From the NCBI GenBank assembly GCA_965248605.1, contig CBDFJV010000006.1:744001-808000 (forward strand): DNA of 64,000 nucleotides, read 5' to 3'. The DNA comes from CAUZJF01 sp965248605. GTDB taxonomy: Bacteria; Chloroflexota; Dehalococcoidia; Lucifugimonadales; CAUZJF01. Positions 16,099 to 25,740 of the stretch are shown here, piece by piece (the stretch's first letter is position 1; each line of letters begins with the position of its first letter). The notes beneath the pieces are model-generated. The model ran no database searches and was not told the DNA's origin. It saw nothing but the letters and a program-made list of their open reading frames with translations. Both the position numbers and the translations under genes were made by a program.

Positions 16099-18930
16099 TT
16101 AAGACCTGGTGCCTTGGCGTCTCGCCGATTGTCCCGACCAGACCGTGGCCAGGGCTTCACGTAGGGCGGTCAGAGTGACGGGCTTGCTGACAATCAGATC
16201 GATGCCTGGCGGCATTTCGCCGGCGGAATTCATCATCTCCCCAAAGCCCGTCAGCATGATGACGGGAATGTCGGCTTCAACGTTCTTGATGGAAGCCGCC
16301 ACCTGGTCGCCGCTCATCTCAGGCATGCTCCTATCGGTTAGGACTACGTCGAACTCACCCTCACGAAACTTCTCCAGGGCGTCGCTCCCGTCGGTTGCGG
16401 TCTCTACCGTGTGGCCATCACGTGTGAGGTACTCAGTCAAGACCTGGCGCACAAGCGATTCGTCGTCAGCGACCAGGATCCTGAGTCCCGTCGGGAAATC
16501 CGGTGTTTCAGATGACGGGCTGCTTGCGTGATATCGCCGCATGACGGGAAAACGTAGTGCAAATGTCGTCCCTTTGCCCAACTGGCTCTGGATATCAATC
16601 TTTCCCCGGTGTCGCTCTACGATCCCGTGGACCATTGCCAGGCCCAAACCTGTGCCGCCTCCACCTTTCGTTGTAAAAAACGGTTCCGTAGCACGCTTCA
16701 GGACCTCTTCAGTCATACCGGTCCCGGTATCCATTACCTCGACCACCACCACCTCGCCTTCGAGGCGTGTAGACACTGCGATCGTTCCATTTTTGTCCGC
16801 TGCATCACATGCGTTAAGTATCAAGTTGGTCAACGCCGTACGTAAACTGGCTTCGTCGCCGCCGATGATCGGGAGACCTGGGGCAAGTTCGGTCTTAAGT
16901 TTGATCTCGATGCCTCTCGCCATCGTCATGTCCATCCACTTGGGTTGAGTCATCGAGACAGCTTGCTCGACAAGCAGGTTCATATCCACCGGTTCGAGCA
17001 CGTCGGTGTTGTCGCGGTGCCGGTAGAAGTCTCGCATACGGCTAACAACTTGTCCGGCGTCCTGGCGGCGGTGTTTACCCCTTCCAGGTAACGGGTCGTT
17101 TTCTCCTTATCTTCCAGGATATCGGGGTACATGAGCAGCATATCGGTGAAGCCGGTAATGGGCACTAGTAGACCGAAATCTTTGAAATGAGGGGTAGCCG
17201 AGATTGGCGTGCTACGACGACAGGGCGGGTTTCAAACCCGCCCCTACCAAGCCGTAACCTCAGAACCCTTCAATACTAGGATGTTGGACCACTAGGGCAT
17301 TGTTGAAGTCATGCGCGACGCCGCTCGCCATCGTGCCCAGGGCCCGCAAGCGTTCCTGTCGTATGAGTTGGTCCTGCGTCTCTCGCAGCTCTGTGAGGGT
17401 TTTCTCTAGCTCATCATTGCTCTTCTCCAGCGCTTGCGCGACCAGCTCGCGCGCCGTGACGTCCCTCAACATAGCGGTGTATATTGTCTCCTCTCCCACA
17501 TCGAGCTTCGATATCGAGCCCTCGGCATGGAACTTTGTGCCGTCTTTGCGACGGCCGAAGATGGTGGGCCGTTGGCCCATGCCGCGCGATGACTCTGGGC
17601 TCTCGCCGAATTCGACTACGTGACTCCGATGCTCTTTGATGGAAACCTCGGGGATAAGGGTGTCGAGCGGCTGGCCGATGGCCTCTTCTGCCGCATATCC
17701 GAAGATGCGTTCTGCCCCCTTGTTAAACATCGTAATATGCTGCGATTCGTCGATCGAAACGATCGCGTCGTCGGCGATTGCCAGGATGCCTGCATACCGC
17801 TCGTGCGACGACGCCACCTCTCGCTCTGCCTGCCGGCGCTCGGTGATGTCGTGGCCGTAGAGGTTTACGTACCCGCTTGTTTCCACCGGCGCGAGCGTGC
17901 ACCCAAACACCCTCCCTCCGGAATCGAGCTCAACTTCCTTAACGCTTTTCGATGCTAGAGAGTCGTCAATCCAGCGAAGACAGAATTCTGGTACTACTCC
18001 TCCGACGTCACAACCAAATCGATTCAGCAGCAGCCCACTTTGGGAATTCGCGTATTGGACCACGCCATCCCTGGTAATCCGCATAACCGGGTTTGGGTTT
18101 TCCTCGGGAAACCTTGACAGCATACCGATTTCTGCCTCAGCCAGTTTGCGTTCAGCCAGCTGGTTCTCAACGACCGATATTTCCCGTCTTGCCGATCGTT
18201 GGATGCTAACGTCGGCCACGATGATGAAGCCAGACAGCACAAGGAAAACCGCGCCCATGGTCGCCAACATTCTGGGGAGAACTGCGGACCTGGTTTGGTC
18301 AATTAGAAACTCGGCGTCATGGGTTACATCTCCATAGATCTCAATCACACCGATGATTTGGCCGGAGGAATCCCGTAATGGCATGTAGGTTTCCAGGATA
18401 TCGATTTCTCGTCTCACTCCGTCAAGATCGACCACCTCCTCGCCGCGTTCAAACTTGGACCTCACACTGCCGCTCAAGGACTCCTTAAAAAGCCAAGAAT
18501 TGTGGTTGGATGCTCCGATCGAGGCCGAATCACTACTCCACACGATCAGGCCGTTCAGGTCGTACAGGTTCAGCTTTACGATATTCGAACCTTCAACCAG
18601 CATCCGATAGCGATCTGGCAACCCCCCGGGGCCTACTAGAGACCCCAAGGTCAGCGGCATGGGCTGGTCCATCTTCGGCGTTGCACTGCCGCCGACAGCG
18701 TTCCCCGATTCTGGCAGGCCTTCTGTCCATTGCGGGCCTCCCATTAACCCCAGTCTGATCATAGACTGGATATGCGCGGCATCGTGGATTGCGTCCTCTT
18801 CGGCAAGCGCCACCAGGTCGTCTGTTGTAGATTTACCCAGATAGGCGTTTACCGCGAGGGCGACAATCGTCGAGATCACCAGCGCGGTGCCCATAAAGAA
18901 AAAAGTCAGACGGTATCTCTTGATCATCAC
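16099..18930 (-). pseudogene. Hybrid sensor histidine kinase, broken by a MITE and a frameshift
   Basis: Removing the MITE with one TA, and adding one base near 17060-17066, gives about 901 residues. Order: TM helix (about 8-28), extracytoplasmic sensor to about 230 (dCache-like size), TM (about 232-255), two PAS domains (about 275-515), coiled coil, HisKA with phospho-His 540 in 'SGVAHDFNNAL', HATPase ('NACDAA', 'GTGMTEEV', 'GGTGLGLAMV') and a C-terminal receiver ('LVADDE', 'VVLTDRSMPEMSG', 'VSKPVT'). The MITE sits directly after 'FNNAL'; beyond it 'VPITGFTDMLLMYPD' continues the HisKA helix. Then one missing base moves 'QVVSRMRDFYR' out of frame. Two independent lesions suggest the kinase is dead. 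Confidence 0.85.
17168..17292. mobile_element. 125-bp MITE, copy 1 (IS630-related ends)
   Basis: Flanked by TA at 17166-17167 and 17293-17294. Its ends are imperfect inverted repeats, GTAGACCGAAATC and (reverse complement of the right end) GTGGTCCAACATCC. The right end matches the right end of the IS630-type element at 31910-31927. An internal palindrome GGGCGGGTTT/AAACCCGCCC is present. There is no coding capacity. A second copy at 57176-57300 differs at one base. Confidence 0.88.
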
Positions 18931-19277
18931 TCAGCCTCCTCGGCCTCGACGGTTGCGTTACACGGAAGAACTTACTCTTGGTGTTGGACTCCCACAATCA
19001 CCTGCTCTACCATCTTGATGACAGGCACCTGTCATGTTGGTGGAAGAAAGCTGCCAAGACTGACTGCAATTCACGATTAACGGCAGTCGGGGCGGAAGCC
19101 GGAGGTAAAACGAGTGCGAGGTTCCCTCGTCTCCGGCAAACCTCTACGAAGCAACACGAAGGCGTTCCCGTGATCCCGGAGGAACCGGTTGCATGCTAAG
19201 GGGTCGCGCATCTCCAAGTTGTACCGATCACATGCGTACACTAGAATGTGCGAACGACCCACCGACCGGAGGTTGCG
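18931..19277. other. Divergent intergenic region between the kinase and the DUF1800 gene
   Basis: About 350 bp with no gene I can support. It separates the minus-strand kinase from the plus-strand DUF1800 locus and so should hold both promoters; I see no convincing -35/-10 pair. GGAGG at 19268-19272 is the ribosome site for the gene at 19278. Confidence 0.5.
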
Positions 19278-20669
19278 ATGTCGAAGGAAGACCTGGCTCT
19301 GACAGCGCACCTGCTGCGCCGCGCCGGATTCGGCGCCACGCGGGACGAGATCGAGCGCTACACGGCGATGGGCTACGAGGCGGCGGTCGAAGACCTGTTG
19401 AATCCCGAGCAGTACCCCGACGTCGAGGACGACCTGCTCCGGCGCTTCGGCAGCCCACACGGCCTCGACCGGGTCTGCGCGCCGTGGGTATTCCGCATGG
19501 CCGTCAGCAAACGGACCCTGACCGAGAAGATGACGCTCTTTCTTCACCACCTCTTCCCGACGGCATCGGAGAAGTCGGGCCCCTTCGTTGCGGACCAGAT
19601 TGAGATGTTCAGGGAGGTCTGCCTCGAAGACCTGCGCACGGTTCTGACCAGGCTGTCCGCCGACCCGGCGATGATCATGTGGCTCGACAACCAGGAGAAC
19701 CACCGGACCGAGATCAACGAGAACTACGGCAGGGAGCTTCTAGAGCTGTTCTCGATGGGCGTGGGCAACTACACCGAGGAAGACGTCAAGTCGTCGGCAC
19801 ACGCCTTTACGGGTTGGTCGTTCGAAACGCCGGTACCAGGTGGCTCTACGCGAGAGGGCGGATTCCCCACGGAGTTCATATACCGCTCTGACGACCACGA
19901 CCCTGAAAAGAAGTCCTTCCTCGGCGAGACGGGCCGCTTCAACGGCGAGGACGTCATAGAGATCATCATCAAGCAGCCCGCTACGGCGAGGTTCGTCTGC
20001 CGGCACCTCTACAATTTCTTCGTCGCCGACGAGCCGGCCGTGGCGTCGTGGAACGAGACGCCACCTCAGGACCCGGAGGCGATAGACACTCTACTGCAGG
20101 CCTATTACGATTCAGACGCCAATTTCAGATCGATCCTCAGAGTGCTCTTCAACTCCGACTTCTTCAAAGCCGCACGCTACAAGAGGGTCAAAAGCCCAGT
20201 CGAGCTCATCATGGGCGTTGTCAAGCTTGTTGACGAGGACCTTCGCCCGTTCCCGGAGCAGGCCTTCGGCCGCCACGGCAAAGAAGGACTCATGGGCCAG
20301 GCCCTGATGAACCCGCTAACCGTCGAGGGGTGGCACACCGGCAAGGAGTGGATCGACGGCGGTACCTTGAACGAGCGGGTCAACTACGCCGCCGAGCAGG
20401 TTGCTGATACGTCCATGCCCGGGATTCAAAGCATTATCCGCCGGCTGGGTGACGGTGGCCGTCCTCGATCTCCCTCTGAGTTCGTCGACCAGTGCCTTGA
20501 GCTGGCCGGCCCGGTCGTCGTAGACGAGGACACCCGCGATGGCCTGCTACGCCACGCCGAGTCTGAAGGCGAGTTGAGGTTCGACACCGACCAGCAGACC
20601 GAGACCGAGTCGCGAGTCGCCCGCATGCTCCAGCTCATCGTCGCAACCCGCGAATACCAGTTCAATTAG
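19278..20669 (+). CDS. DUF1800 family protein A
   Basis: 463 residues from ATG 19278 (GGAGG six bases upstream; a GTG/ATG further up is less well placed). Family landmarks: 'LTAHLLRRAGFGATRDEIE' at the N-terminus, 'MTLFLHHLFPT', 'ENYGRELLELFSMGVGNYTE' followed by 'AFTGW', 'HDPEKKSFLGETGRFNGEDV', and 'QPATARFVCRHLYNFFV'. The biochemical function of DUF1800 is unknown; it commonly pairs with DUF1501. No signal peptide or Tat motif is seen, so it appears cytoplasmic. It is the first gene of a co-directional cluster and has a paralog at 24321. Confidence 0.93.
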   Translation: MSKEDLALTAHLLRRAGFGATRDEIERYTAMGYEAAVEDLLNPEQYPDVEDDLLRRFGSPHGLDRVCAPWVFRMAVSKRTLTEKMTLFLHHLFPTASEKSGPFVADQIEMFREVCLEDLRTVLTRLSADPAMIMWLDNQENHRTEINENYGRELLELFSMGVGNYTEEDVKSSAHAFTGWSFETPVPGGSTREGGFPTEFIYRSDDHDPEKKSFLGETGRFNGEDVIEIIIKQPATARFVCRHLYNFFVADEPAVASWNETPPQDPEAIDTLLQAYYDSDANFRSILRVLFNSDFFKAARYKRVKSPVELIMGVVKLVDEDLRPFPEQAFGRHGKEGLMGQALMNPLTVEGWHTGKEWIDGGTLNERVNYAAEQVADTSMPGIQSIIRRLGDGGRPRSPSEFVDQCLELAGPVVVDEDTRDGLLRHAESEGELRFDTDQQTETESRVARMLQLIVATREYQFN

Positions 20670-20670
20670 G

Positions 20671-20737
20671 AAGGGTTTTAGGGTTTGGGGATTAGGGGCT
20701 CGGGGCCCAACCCCTAAACCCTAACCCCTAACCCCTT
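20671..20737. repeat. Telomere-like (CCCTAA) hairpin between DUF1800 and NHL genes
   Basis: AGGGTTTTAGGGTTTGGGG on the left faces CCCCTAAACCCTAACCCC on the right across a GGGGCTCGGGGCCC centre. The imperfect hairpin is made of CCCTAA-type words. It ends 14 bp before the next ATG and could act as an intra-operon attenuator. Confidence 0.5.
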
Positions 20738-20751
20738 CTTCTGGAGGTTCC

Positions 20752-21816
20752 ATGAGTCGGCCCTACGCACTGCTTCGAGCGGGCTTCCCCTACCTCAAGA
20801 CCCTCGGCGAGTTCATCCGAACGAGCATGATCGACGATATCGCCCTCGGCAAGGAAGGGCGCATCTACTGCCTGTGCGAGGGCAACTCCGGGCCCATCTC
20901 TATCACCAACCTGGACGACGAGGACCTCGGTGCGCTCGGCGCCCCTGGTCATGGGTTCCGCCGTCCCAACTACAAGTGCCCGCCACGGAGCGGCGCCTGG
21001 CCCGTCGAAGACGGCGGCTTCCTGCGACCCGTTCAGCTCGTGGTCGATCAGGACGAGCTGCTCTACATCTCGGACGAAGCCACCGATCGAATCACTATTT
21101 ACGACCGCCACGGCGAATACCAGGACAAATGGGGCGAGCGCGGCTCCGGCGACGGCCAGATCGACCATCCTGCCGGCATGGCCTTCGACGCCGACGATAA
21201 CATCCACGTCGTCGACTCCTTGAATCACCGTGTCCAGAAGTTCACCAAGGACGGCCGGTTCCTGAGCAACTTCGGCTCCTACGGCAAGGGCGATGGCGAG
21301 TTCGACACCCCGTGGGGCATCCATGTCGACGAGATGACTGACATCTACGTCTCGGACTGGCGGAATGATCGGGTCCAGAAGTTCGACTCGGAGGGCCGGT
21401 TCATCTCCAAGTTCGGGAAATCCGGTAGCGGAGATGGCGAGCTGAGTAGGCCCGCCGGTGTGGCGGTTGACAAGGACGGCGACATCTACGTCGCCGACTG
21501 GGGCAACGACCGCATCCAGCTATACGACCCCGAGGGGCGCTTCGTGCAGAAGTTCCTGGGCGACGGCACGCTCTCGAAGTCCACGCTGGCCCGGATGCAC
21601 ACGAGAAACGCCCTGTATCGTCGGCAGCGGGAGAGCGGTAGCCTGGAGCTGGAGAAGCGCTTCGGCCAGCCCAAGTCGGTCCGCGTCGACCATGAGGGCC
21701 ATATGTACGTCGCCGACTACGAGGGCCATCGCGTCCAGGTATACAAGAAAGAGGCCTACCCCCTCACCGAGGAGCAGATCGTGCCGCCGCTACGCTCGCC
21801 GGTCCTTACGGTGTAA
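20752..21816 (+). CDS. NHL-repeat beta-propeller protein 1
   Basis: 354 residues. About six NHL repeats, each ending like 'VSDEATDRITIYDRHGEYQ' or 'VADWGNDRIQLYDPEGRFV', form a six-bladed propeller. The N-terminus 'SRPYALLRAGFPYLKTLGEF' is shared almost unchanged with the paralogs at 21844 and 27791 and appears specific to this group. There is no signal peptide. The ATG at 20752 has GGAGG six bases upstream. NHL propellers usually bind protein, RNA or small ligands, and some are enzymes; nothing here tells which. It lies between DUF1800 A and its own paralog, in one likely transcription unit. Confidence 0.9.
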   Translation: MSRPYALLRAGFPYLKTLGEFIRTSMIDDIALGKEGRIYCLCEGNSGPISITNLDDEDLGALGAPGHGFRRPNYKCPPRSGAWPVEDGGFLRPVQLVVDQDELLYISDEATDRITIYDRHGEYQDKWGERGSGDGQIDHPAGMAFDADDNIHVVDSLNHRVQKFTKDGRFLSNFGSYGKGDGEFDTPWGIHVDEMTDIYVSDWRNDRVQKFDSEGRFISKFGKSGSGDGELSRPAGVAVDKDGDIYVADWGNDRIQLYDPEGRFVQKFLGDGTLSKSTLARMHTRNALYRRQRESGSLELEKRFGQPKSVRVDHEGHMYVADYEGHRVQVYKKEAYPLTEEQIVPPLRSPVLTV

Positions 21817-21843
21817 AAGCGACGACTCGGAACAGGAGCTGGA

Positions 21844-22905
21844 GTGACTAGACCGTACGCGCTACTCAGAGCCGGTTTTCCGTACCTCAAGACCATCGGC
21901 GAGTTCACCACCACCAGCTGGCCTCTCGACATCGCCTTCGGCAAGGAAGGCAGGCTCTACGTGCTGGTCTCCGGCGGCTCCGGCCCCGTCTCGATCCTCA
22001 ACATGGAAGACGAAGACCTCGGCAGCTTCGGAGCGCCCGGCTTTGGCCTCAGGCAACCCTCCTACAAATGCAAGATGGGCAACGACTGGCCTGTCCAGGA
22101 GGGAGCCCTCCTGAGACAGGCGCATATCGCCGTTGACCAAGACGAGCTTGTCTACGTCTCCGATGAGGCTACCGATCGCATCACGGTATACAACCGGCAC
22201 GGCGAGTATATAAGTAGCTGGGGTGAACGCGGCGCCGGCGACGGCCAGATGGACCACCCGACGGGGCTGGCCTTCGACGCCGACGACAACCTGTACGTCG
22301 TCGATTCCATGAACCACCGGGTCCAGAAGTTCGCGAAGGACGGCACGTTCCTGGGCAAGTGGGGCTCATATGGAAGAGACCCAGGCCGGTTCGACACACC
22401 GTGGGGTATCCACGTCGACGAGATCGGGCTTGTATACGTCGCCGACTGGCGGAACGACCGGATTCAGAAGCTCACATCCGATGGAGACTTCGTCTGGGAG
22501 TTCGGCGTATCCGGAAGCCGGGACGGCGAGCTGGACCGGCCGTCCGGCGTTGCAGTAGACGCCGACGGCGACATCTACGTGTGCGACTGGGGCAACAACC
22601 GGGTCCAGCTCTTCGACCCCAGCGGACGCTTCATACAGAAGTTCACCGGCGACGCGACCCTATCGAAATCCACGCTCCGGCGAATGTTTACGAGAAACGC
22701 TCTCTATCGGCGCCACCGGGAGAGTGGCAGCCTCGACATGGAGAAAATGTTCGGTAGGCCGAGGTCCGTCCGGGTGGACCGCGAGGGCCACATGTTCGTG
22801 CCCGACTACGAGTGCATGCGCATCCAGGTCTACAAGAAGGAAGCGTACCCGCTTACCGCGGAAGATATCGCACCCCCCTTGAGGTCGCCGGTGTTAACAG
22901 TCTGA
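21844..22905 (+). CDS. NHL-repeat beta-propeller protein 2
   Basis: 353 residues, paralog of the preceding gene along its whole length (same 'RPYALLRAGFPYLKTIGEF' start, same C-terminal 'VQVYKKEAYPLTxE' style ending 'PPLRSPVLTV'). It therefore arose by tandem duplication. It starts with GTG at 21844, 27 bp after the previous stop, with GGAG upstream. Six NHL blades; no signal peptide. Confidence 0.9.
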   Translation: MTRPYALLRAGFPYLKTIGEFTTTSWPLDIAFGKEGRLYVLVSGGSGPVSILNMEDEDLGSFGAPGFGLRQPSYKCKMGNDWPVQEGALLRQAHIAVDQDELVYVSDEATDRITVYNRHGEYISSWGERGAGDGQMDHPTGLAFDADDNLYVVDSMNHRVQKFAKDGTFLGKWGSYGRDPGRFDTPWGIHVDEIGLVYVADWRNDRIQKLTSDGDFVWEFGVSGSRDGELDRPSGVAVDADGDIYVCDWGNNRVQLFDPSGRFIQKFTGDATLSKSTLRRMFTRNALYRRHRESGSLDMEKMFGRPRSVRVDREGHMFVPDYECMRIQVYKKEAYPLTAEDIAPPLRSPVLTV

Positions 22906-22950
22906 ACTACGTCGGGCCCTGATCGGAGCTAGCCACGAGGAGGTGCCTTG

Positions 22951-24306
22951 ATGCTCTACATCGTTCATCGGATCGATCGGCTGCCGTGGACCCGACGTCT
23001 CGGGGCAGGAGCGTTCTCGATAATACTGGTGGCCCTGCTGGTCGCATGCGGCAGCGCGGAGGATGATGAGGCTCCTGACGCAGACCAGCGGGCGGCGGTG
23101 GAGCCAGCGGCCGCGGCCACGGGCGGGGACAGCGCCGACCCGACCGTTCCCGAGGGGAGCGGGGCCGCCCAGGGAGTATCGATATACGCTGGGACCGGCG
23201 GGCCCGGCTTCGGGGGCGACGGCGAAGCGGCCACTGCCGCCGAGCTGTACGGTCCGGCAGGCCTGGCCGTCGACGACGAAGGCAATCTTTACATCGCGAC
23301 GGACAACCGCGTCCGCAGGGTCGACGCCAAGACTGGTATTATCGAGACCATCGCCGGCACCGGGACCCCCGGCTACAAAGGCGATGGGGAGTCCGCCACC
23401 GATGCGAATCTGAAGGTGCCCGCAGGCCTTGTAATCGACAAGTCCGGGAACCTGCTTATAGCTGACAGCGACAATGGCCGGATCAGAAAGGTGGACGTTG
23501 CCGCCGGGGTTATTACTACGTTGGCTGGAGGCGGAATTCCCAAGCGCGTTGGTGGTGTCCTGGACACCGGGGACGGGGGCGCGGCTACGGACGCCTGGTT
23601 CAAGAAGGCGGCCGATGTCGATGTCGACGACCAGGGCAACGTCTATTTCATCGCCGACAACCGCGTCCGGAAGATCGACACCTCCGGCATCATCTCGACC
23701 ATCGCGGGTACGGGAAAGAAGGGAAATGAAGGCGACGGTGGTCCCGCCATCGAAGGCGAAATGGCCGACCCGCATGGAGTAGCCGTAGACCCCGAAGGCA
23801 AGTTCGTCTACGTCGCCGACACCGGCAATCACCGCGTTCGACAGATAGACCTGACGACCGGGGTGATCACGACCCTCGCCGGCAAGGGCACGGTGGCGTT
23901 GGGCGCCGCGATAGACCCCATGAGGGCCGCCGCTGGGACCCGAGAGGGCGGCGGCGGCGCTGGTTTCGAGGGCGACGGAGGACCCTCTGTGGACGCGCTG
24001 TTGGCCCAGCCGAAGGGCGTCTCTATCGCCGCTGGCAAGCTGTATATCGCGGACACCGGCAACGACCGGATACGCGTTATAGACCTCGCCACGGGTATCA
24101 TCAACACGGCCGTCGACGGCGGTGCCGTCCTCGGCGAAAAGATGCAAGTCGAGGTCTTCTTCGATGGCCAGAGCGGCGGCGGCGGTACCGACACGATGGT
24201 CACGTTCGCCAACTTCGCTCCGCCGAGGGATGTCGTTGCAACCGCGGGCGGCACGTTATTCATAGCCGACGTTCGGGAGAATAAAGTCGTACGATTCGAG
24301 CCGTAG
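22951..24306 (+). CDS. NHL-repeat lipoprotein
   Basis: 451 residues from ATG 22951 (GAGGAGG seven bases upstream). Residues about 15-36 are hydrophobic and end 'LVALLVACGS', a lipobox with Cys as +1, so this is a lipoprotein. An acidic, Ala-rich linker follows, then NHL blades of the 'GxGFGGDGxxAxxAxLxxPxG' type ('YGPAGLAVDDEGNLYIATDN'). It is the only member of the cluster with an export signal, and could be the outer partner of a system whose other parts are cytoplasmic. Start and stop are tightly spaced to both neighbours. Confidence 0.9.
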   Translation: MLYIVHRIDRLPWTRRLGAGAFSIILVALLVACGSAEDDEAPDADQRAAVEPAAAATGGDSADPTVPEGSGAAQGVSIYAGTGGPGFGGDGEAATAAELYGPAGLAVDDEGNLYIATDNRVRRVDAKTGIIETIAGTGTPGYKGDGESATDANLKVPAGLVIDKSGNLLIADSDNGRIRKVDVAAGVITTLAGGGIPKRVGGVLDTGDGGAATDAWFKKAADVDVDDQGNVYFIADNRVRKIDTSGIISTIAGTGKKGNEGDGGPAIEGEMADPHGVAVDPEGKFVYVADTGNHRVRQIDLTTGVITTLAGKGTVALGAAIDPMRAAAGTREGGGGAGFEGDGGPSVDALLAQPKGVSIAAGKLYIADTGNDRIRVIDLATGIINTAVDGGAVLGEKMQVEVFFDGQSGGGGTDTMVTFANFAPPRDVVATAGGTLFIADVRENKVVRFEP

Positions 24307-24320
24307 CGCGACCGGATAGA

Positions 24321-25724
24321 ATGCCTGACGACAAGATAGCTCTGATCGCCCACCTTCTACGCCGCGCCGGTTTCGGCTCGACGCCGTCCGAGCTTGAGAA
24401 TTACGCGTCCCAGAGCTACGAAGACGTAGTCGAGGACCTTCTCCACCCCGAGAGGGCGCCCGAAATCGACGAAGACGTCGTCCGGCGCTACTACCCGGAG
24501 CTCAACTACCCGGACGCTCTTCCTCTCGCGTCAGCCTACTGGGTATACCGAATGGTCAACTCCAAACGGCCCCTCGAAGAGAAGATCGCCCTTTTCTGGC
24601 ACCATGTGTTCGCGACGGCCTGGTACAAGAGCGAACACCCGGGGACTTTGGTCCGACAGATCGACATATTTCGTCGTCTCGGCCTCGAAGACATGCGGAC
24701 GATCCTCCTCGCGCTGTCGAAGGACCCGGGGATGCTCCACTGGCTCGACAACTGCGAGAACCACGGCGACGAACCCAACGAGAACTACGGCCGTGAGCTC
24801 CTCGAGCTCTTCTCGATGGGCGTCGGGAACTACACTGAGCAGGACATCAAGTCCGTCGCGCGGGCCTTTACCGGCTGGACCTTCGACCAGCCCATACCTC
24901 TGTACCCTCACGGCAACTACCCGTCGCGCTTCCTCTACCGCGACGAGGACCACGACGACGACGTGAAGACGTTCCTCGGTCTGACGGGCCGTTTCAACGG
25001 CGAAGACATCGTCGACATCATCGTGCGTCAGCCGGCTACGGCCCGGTTCGTCTCCAGGCACCTGTACAACTTCTTCGTGGCCGACGAGGCCCAGGTCCCT
25101 GCATGGGAGCGGGTGCCGCCGCAGGACATCCGGGCCATCGCCACGCTGGAGCAGGCATACGAAGAAAGCGGCGGCGAGATTCGAGCGATCCTCAGAGTGC
25201 TGTTCAACGCTGACTTCTTCAAGGAAGCTCGCTTCAAGAGGGTGAAGAGCCCAGCGGAACTGGTCGCGGGCACGATAAAGCTGGTCGGCACCTTCCAAGA
25301 GCCGGAGCCCGGCATGGAGAAACTGAACACCGCCACGACCAACATGGGCCAGCAGCTCATGAACCCGCCGACCGTAGAAGGGTGGCACACCGGTCGTGAG
25401 TGGATCGACGGAGCGACCTTGAACGAGCGGGTAAACTTCGGGGTCGACCAGATGAGCGATCTCAACAAACCCGGCATTCGTGAAATCGCGCGACGTTTGG
25501 GCTCCAGCAACCGCTCGTTGGAGCCCGAGGAGCTAGTCGACCGCTGCCTGGAGTTGCTGGGCCCCCTCGAGGTGGACCCTCAGACCAGAGACGGTCTATT
25601 GGAACACGCATCGGCGGCGGGTATCTTGGATCTGTCAAACGGATCGAACGCCGACGAAAATACCGCGCGGGTCGCAGCTATGCTCCAGCTCATCGTCTCA
25701 TCGGTCGAGTACCAGTTCGGTTAA
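24321..25724 (+). CDS. DUF1800 family protein B
   Basis: 467 residues, paralog of the protein at 19278, with the same landmarks: 'LIAHLLRRAGFGSTPSELE', 'IALFWHHVFAT', 'ENYGRELLELFSMGVGNYTE', 'HDDDVKTFLGLTGRFNGEDI', 'QPATARFVSRHLYNFFV' and 'MNPPTVEGWHTGREWIDGAT'. No export signal. It lies 14 bp after the lipoprotein stop and 16 bp before the DUF1501 start, so this trio is very likely co-transcribed. The function is unknown. Confidence 0.93.
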   Translation: MPDDKIALIAHLLRRAGFGSTPSELENYASQSYEDVVEDLLHPERAPEIDEDVVRRYYPELNYPDALPLASAYWVYRMVNSKRPLEEKIALFWHHVFATAWYKSEHPGTLVRQIDIFRRLGLEDMRTILLALSKDPGMLHWLDNCENHGDEPNENYGRELLELFSMGVGNYTEQDIKSVARAFTGWTFDQPIPLYPHGNYPSRFLYRDEDHDDDVKTFLGLTGRFNGEDIVDIIVRQPATARFVSRHLYNFFVADEAQVPAWERVPPQDIRAIATLEQAYEESGGEIRAILRVLFNADFFKEARFKRVKSPAELVAGTIKLVGTFQEPEPGMEKLNTATTNMGQQLMNPPTVEGWHTGREWIDGATLNERVNFGVDQMSDLNKPGIREIARRLGSSNRSLEPEELVDRCLELLGPLEVDPQTRDGLLEHASAAGILDLSNGSNADENTARVAAMLQLIVSSVEYQFG

Positions 25725-25740
25725 AACGATGGAGTCACTG

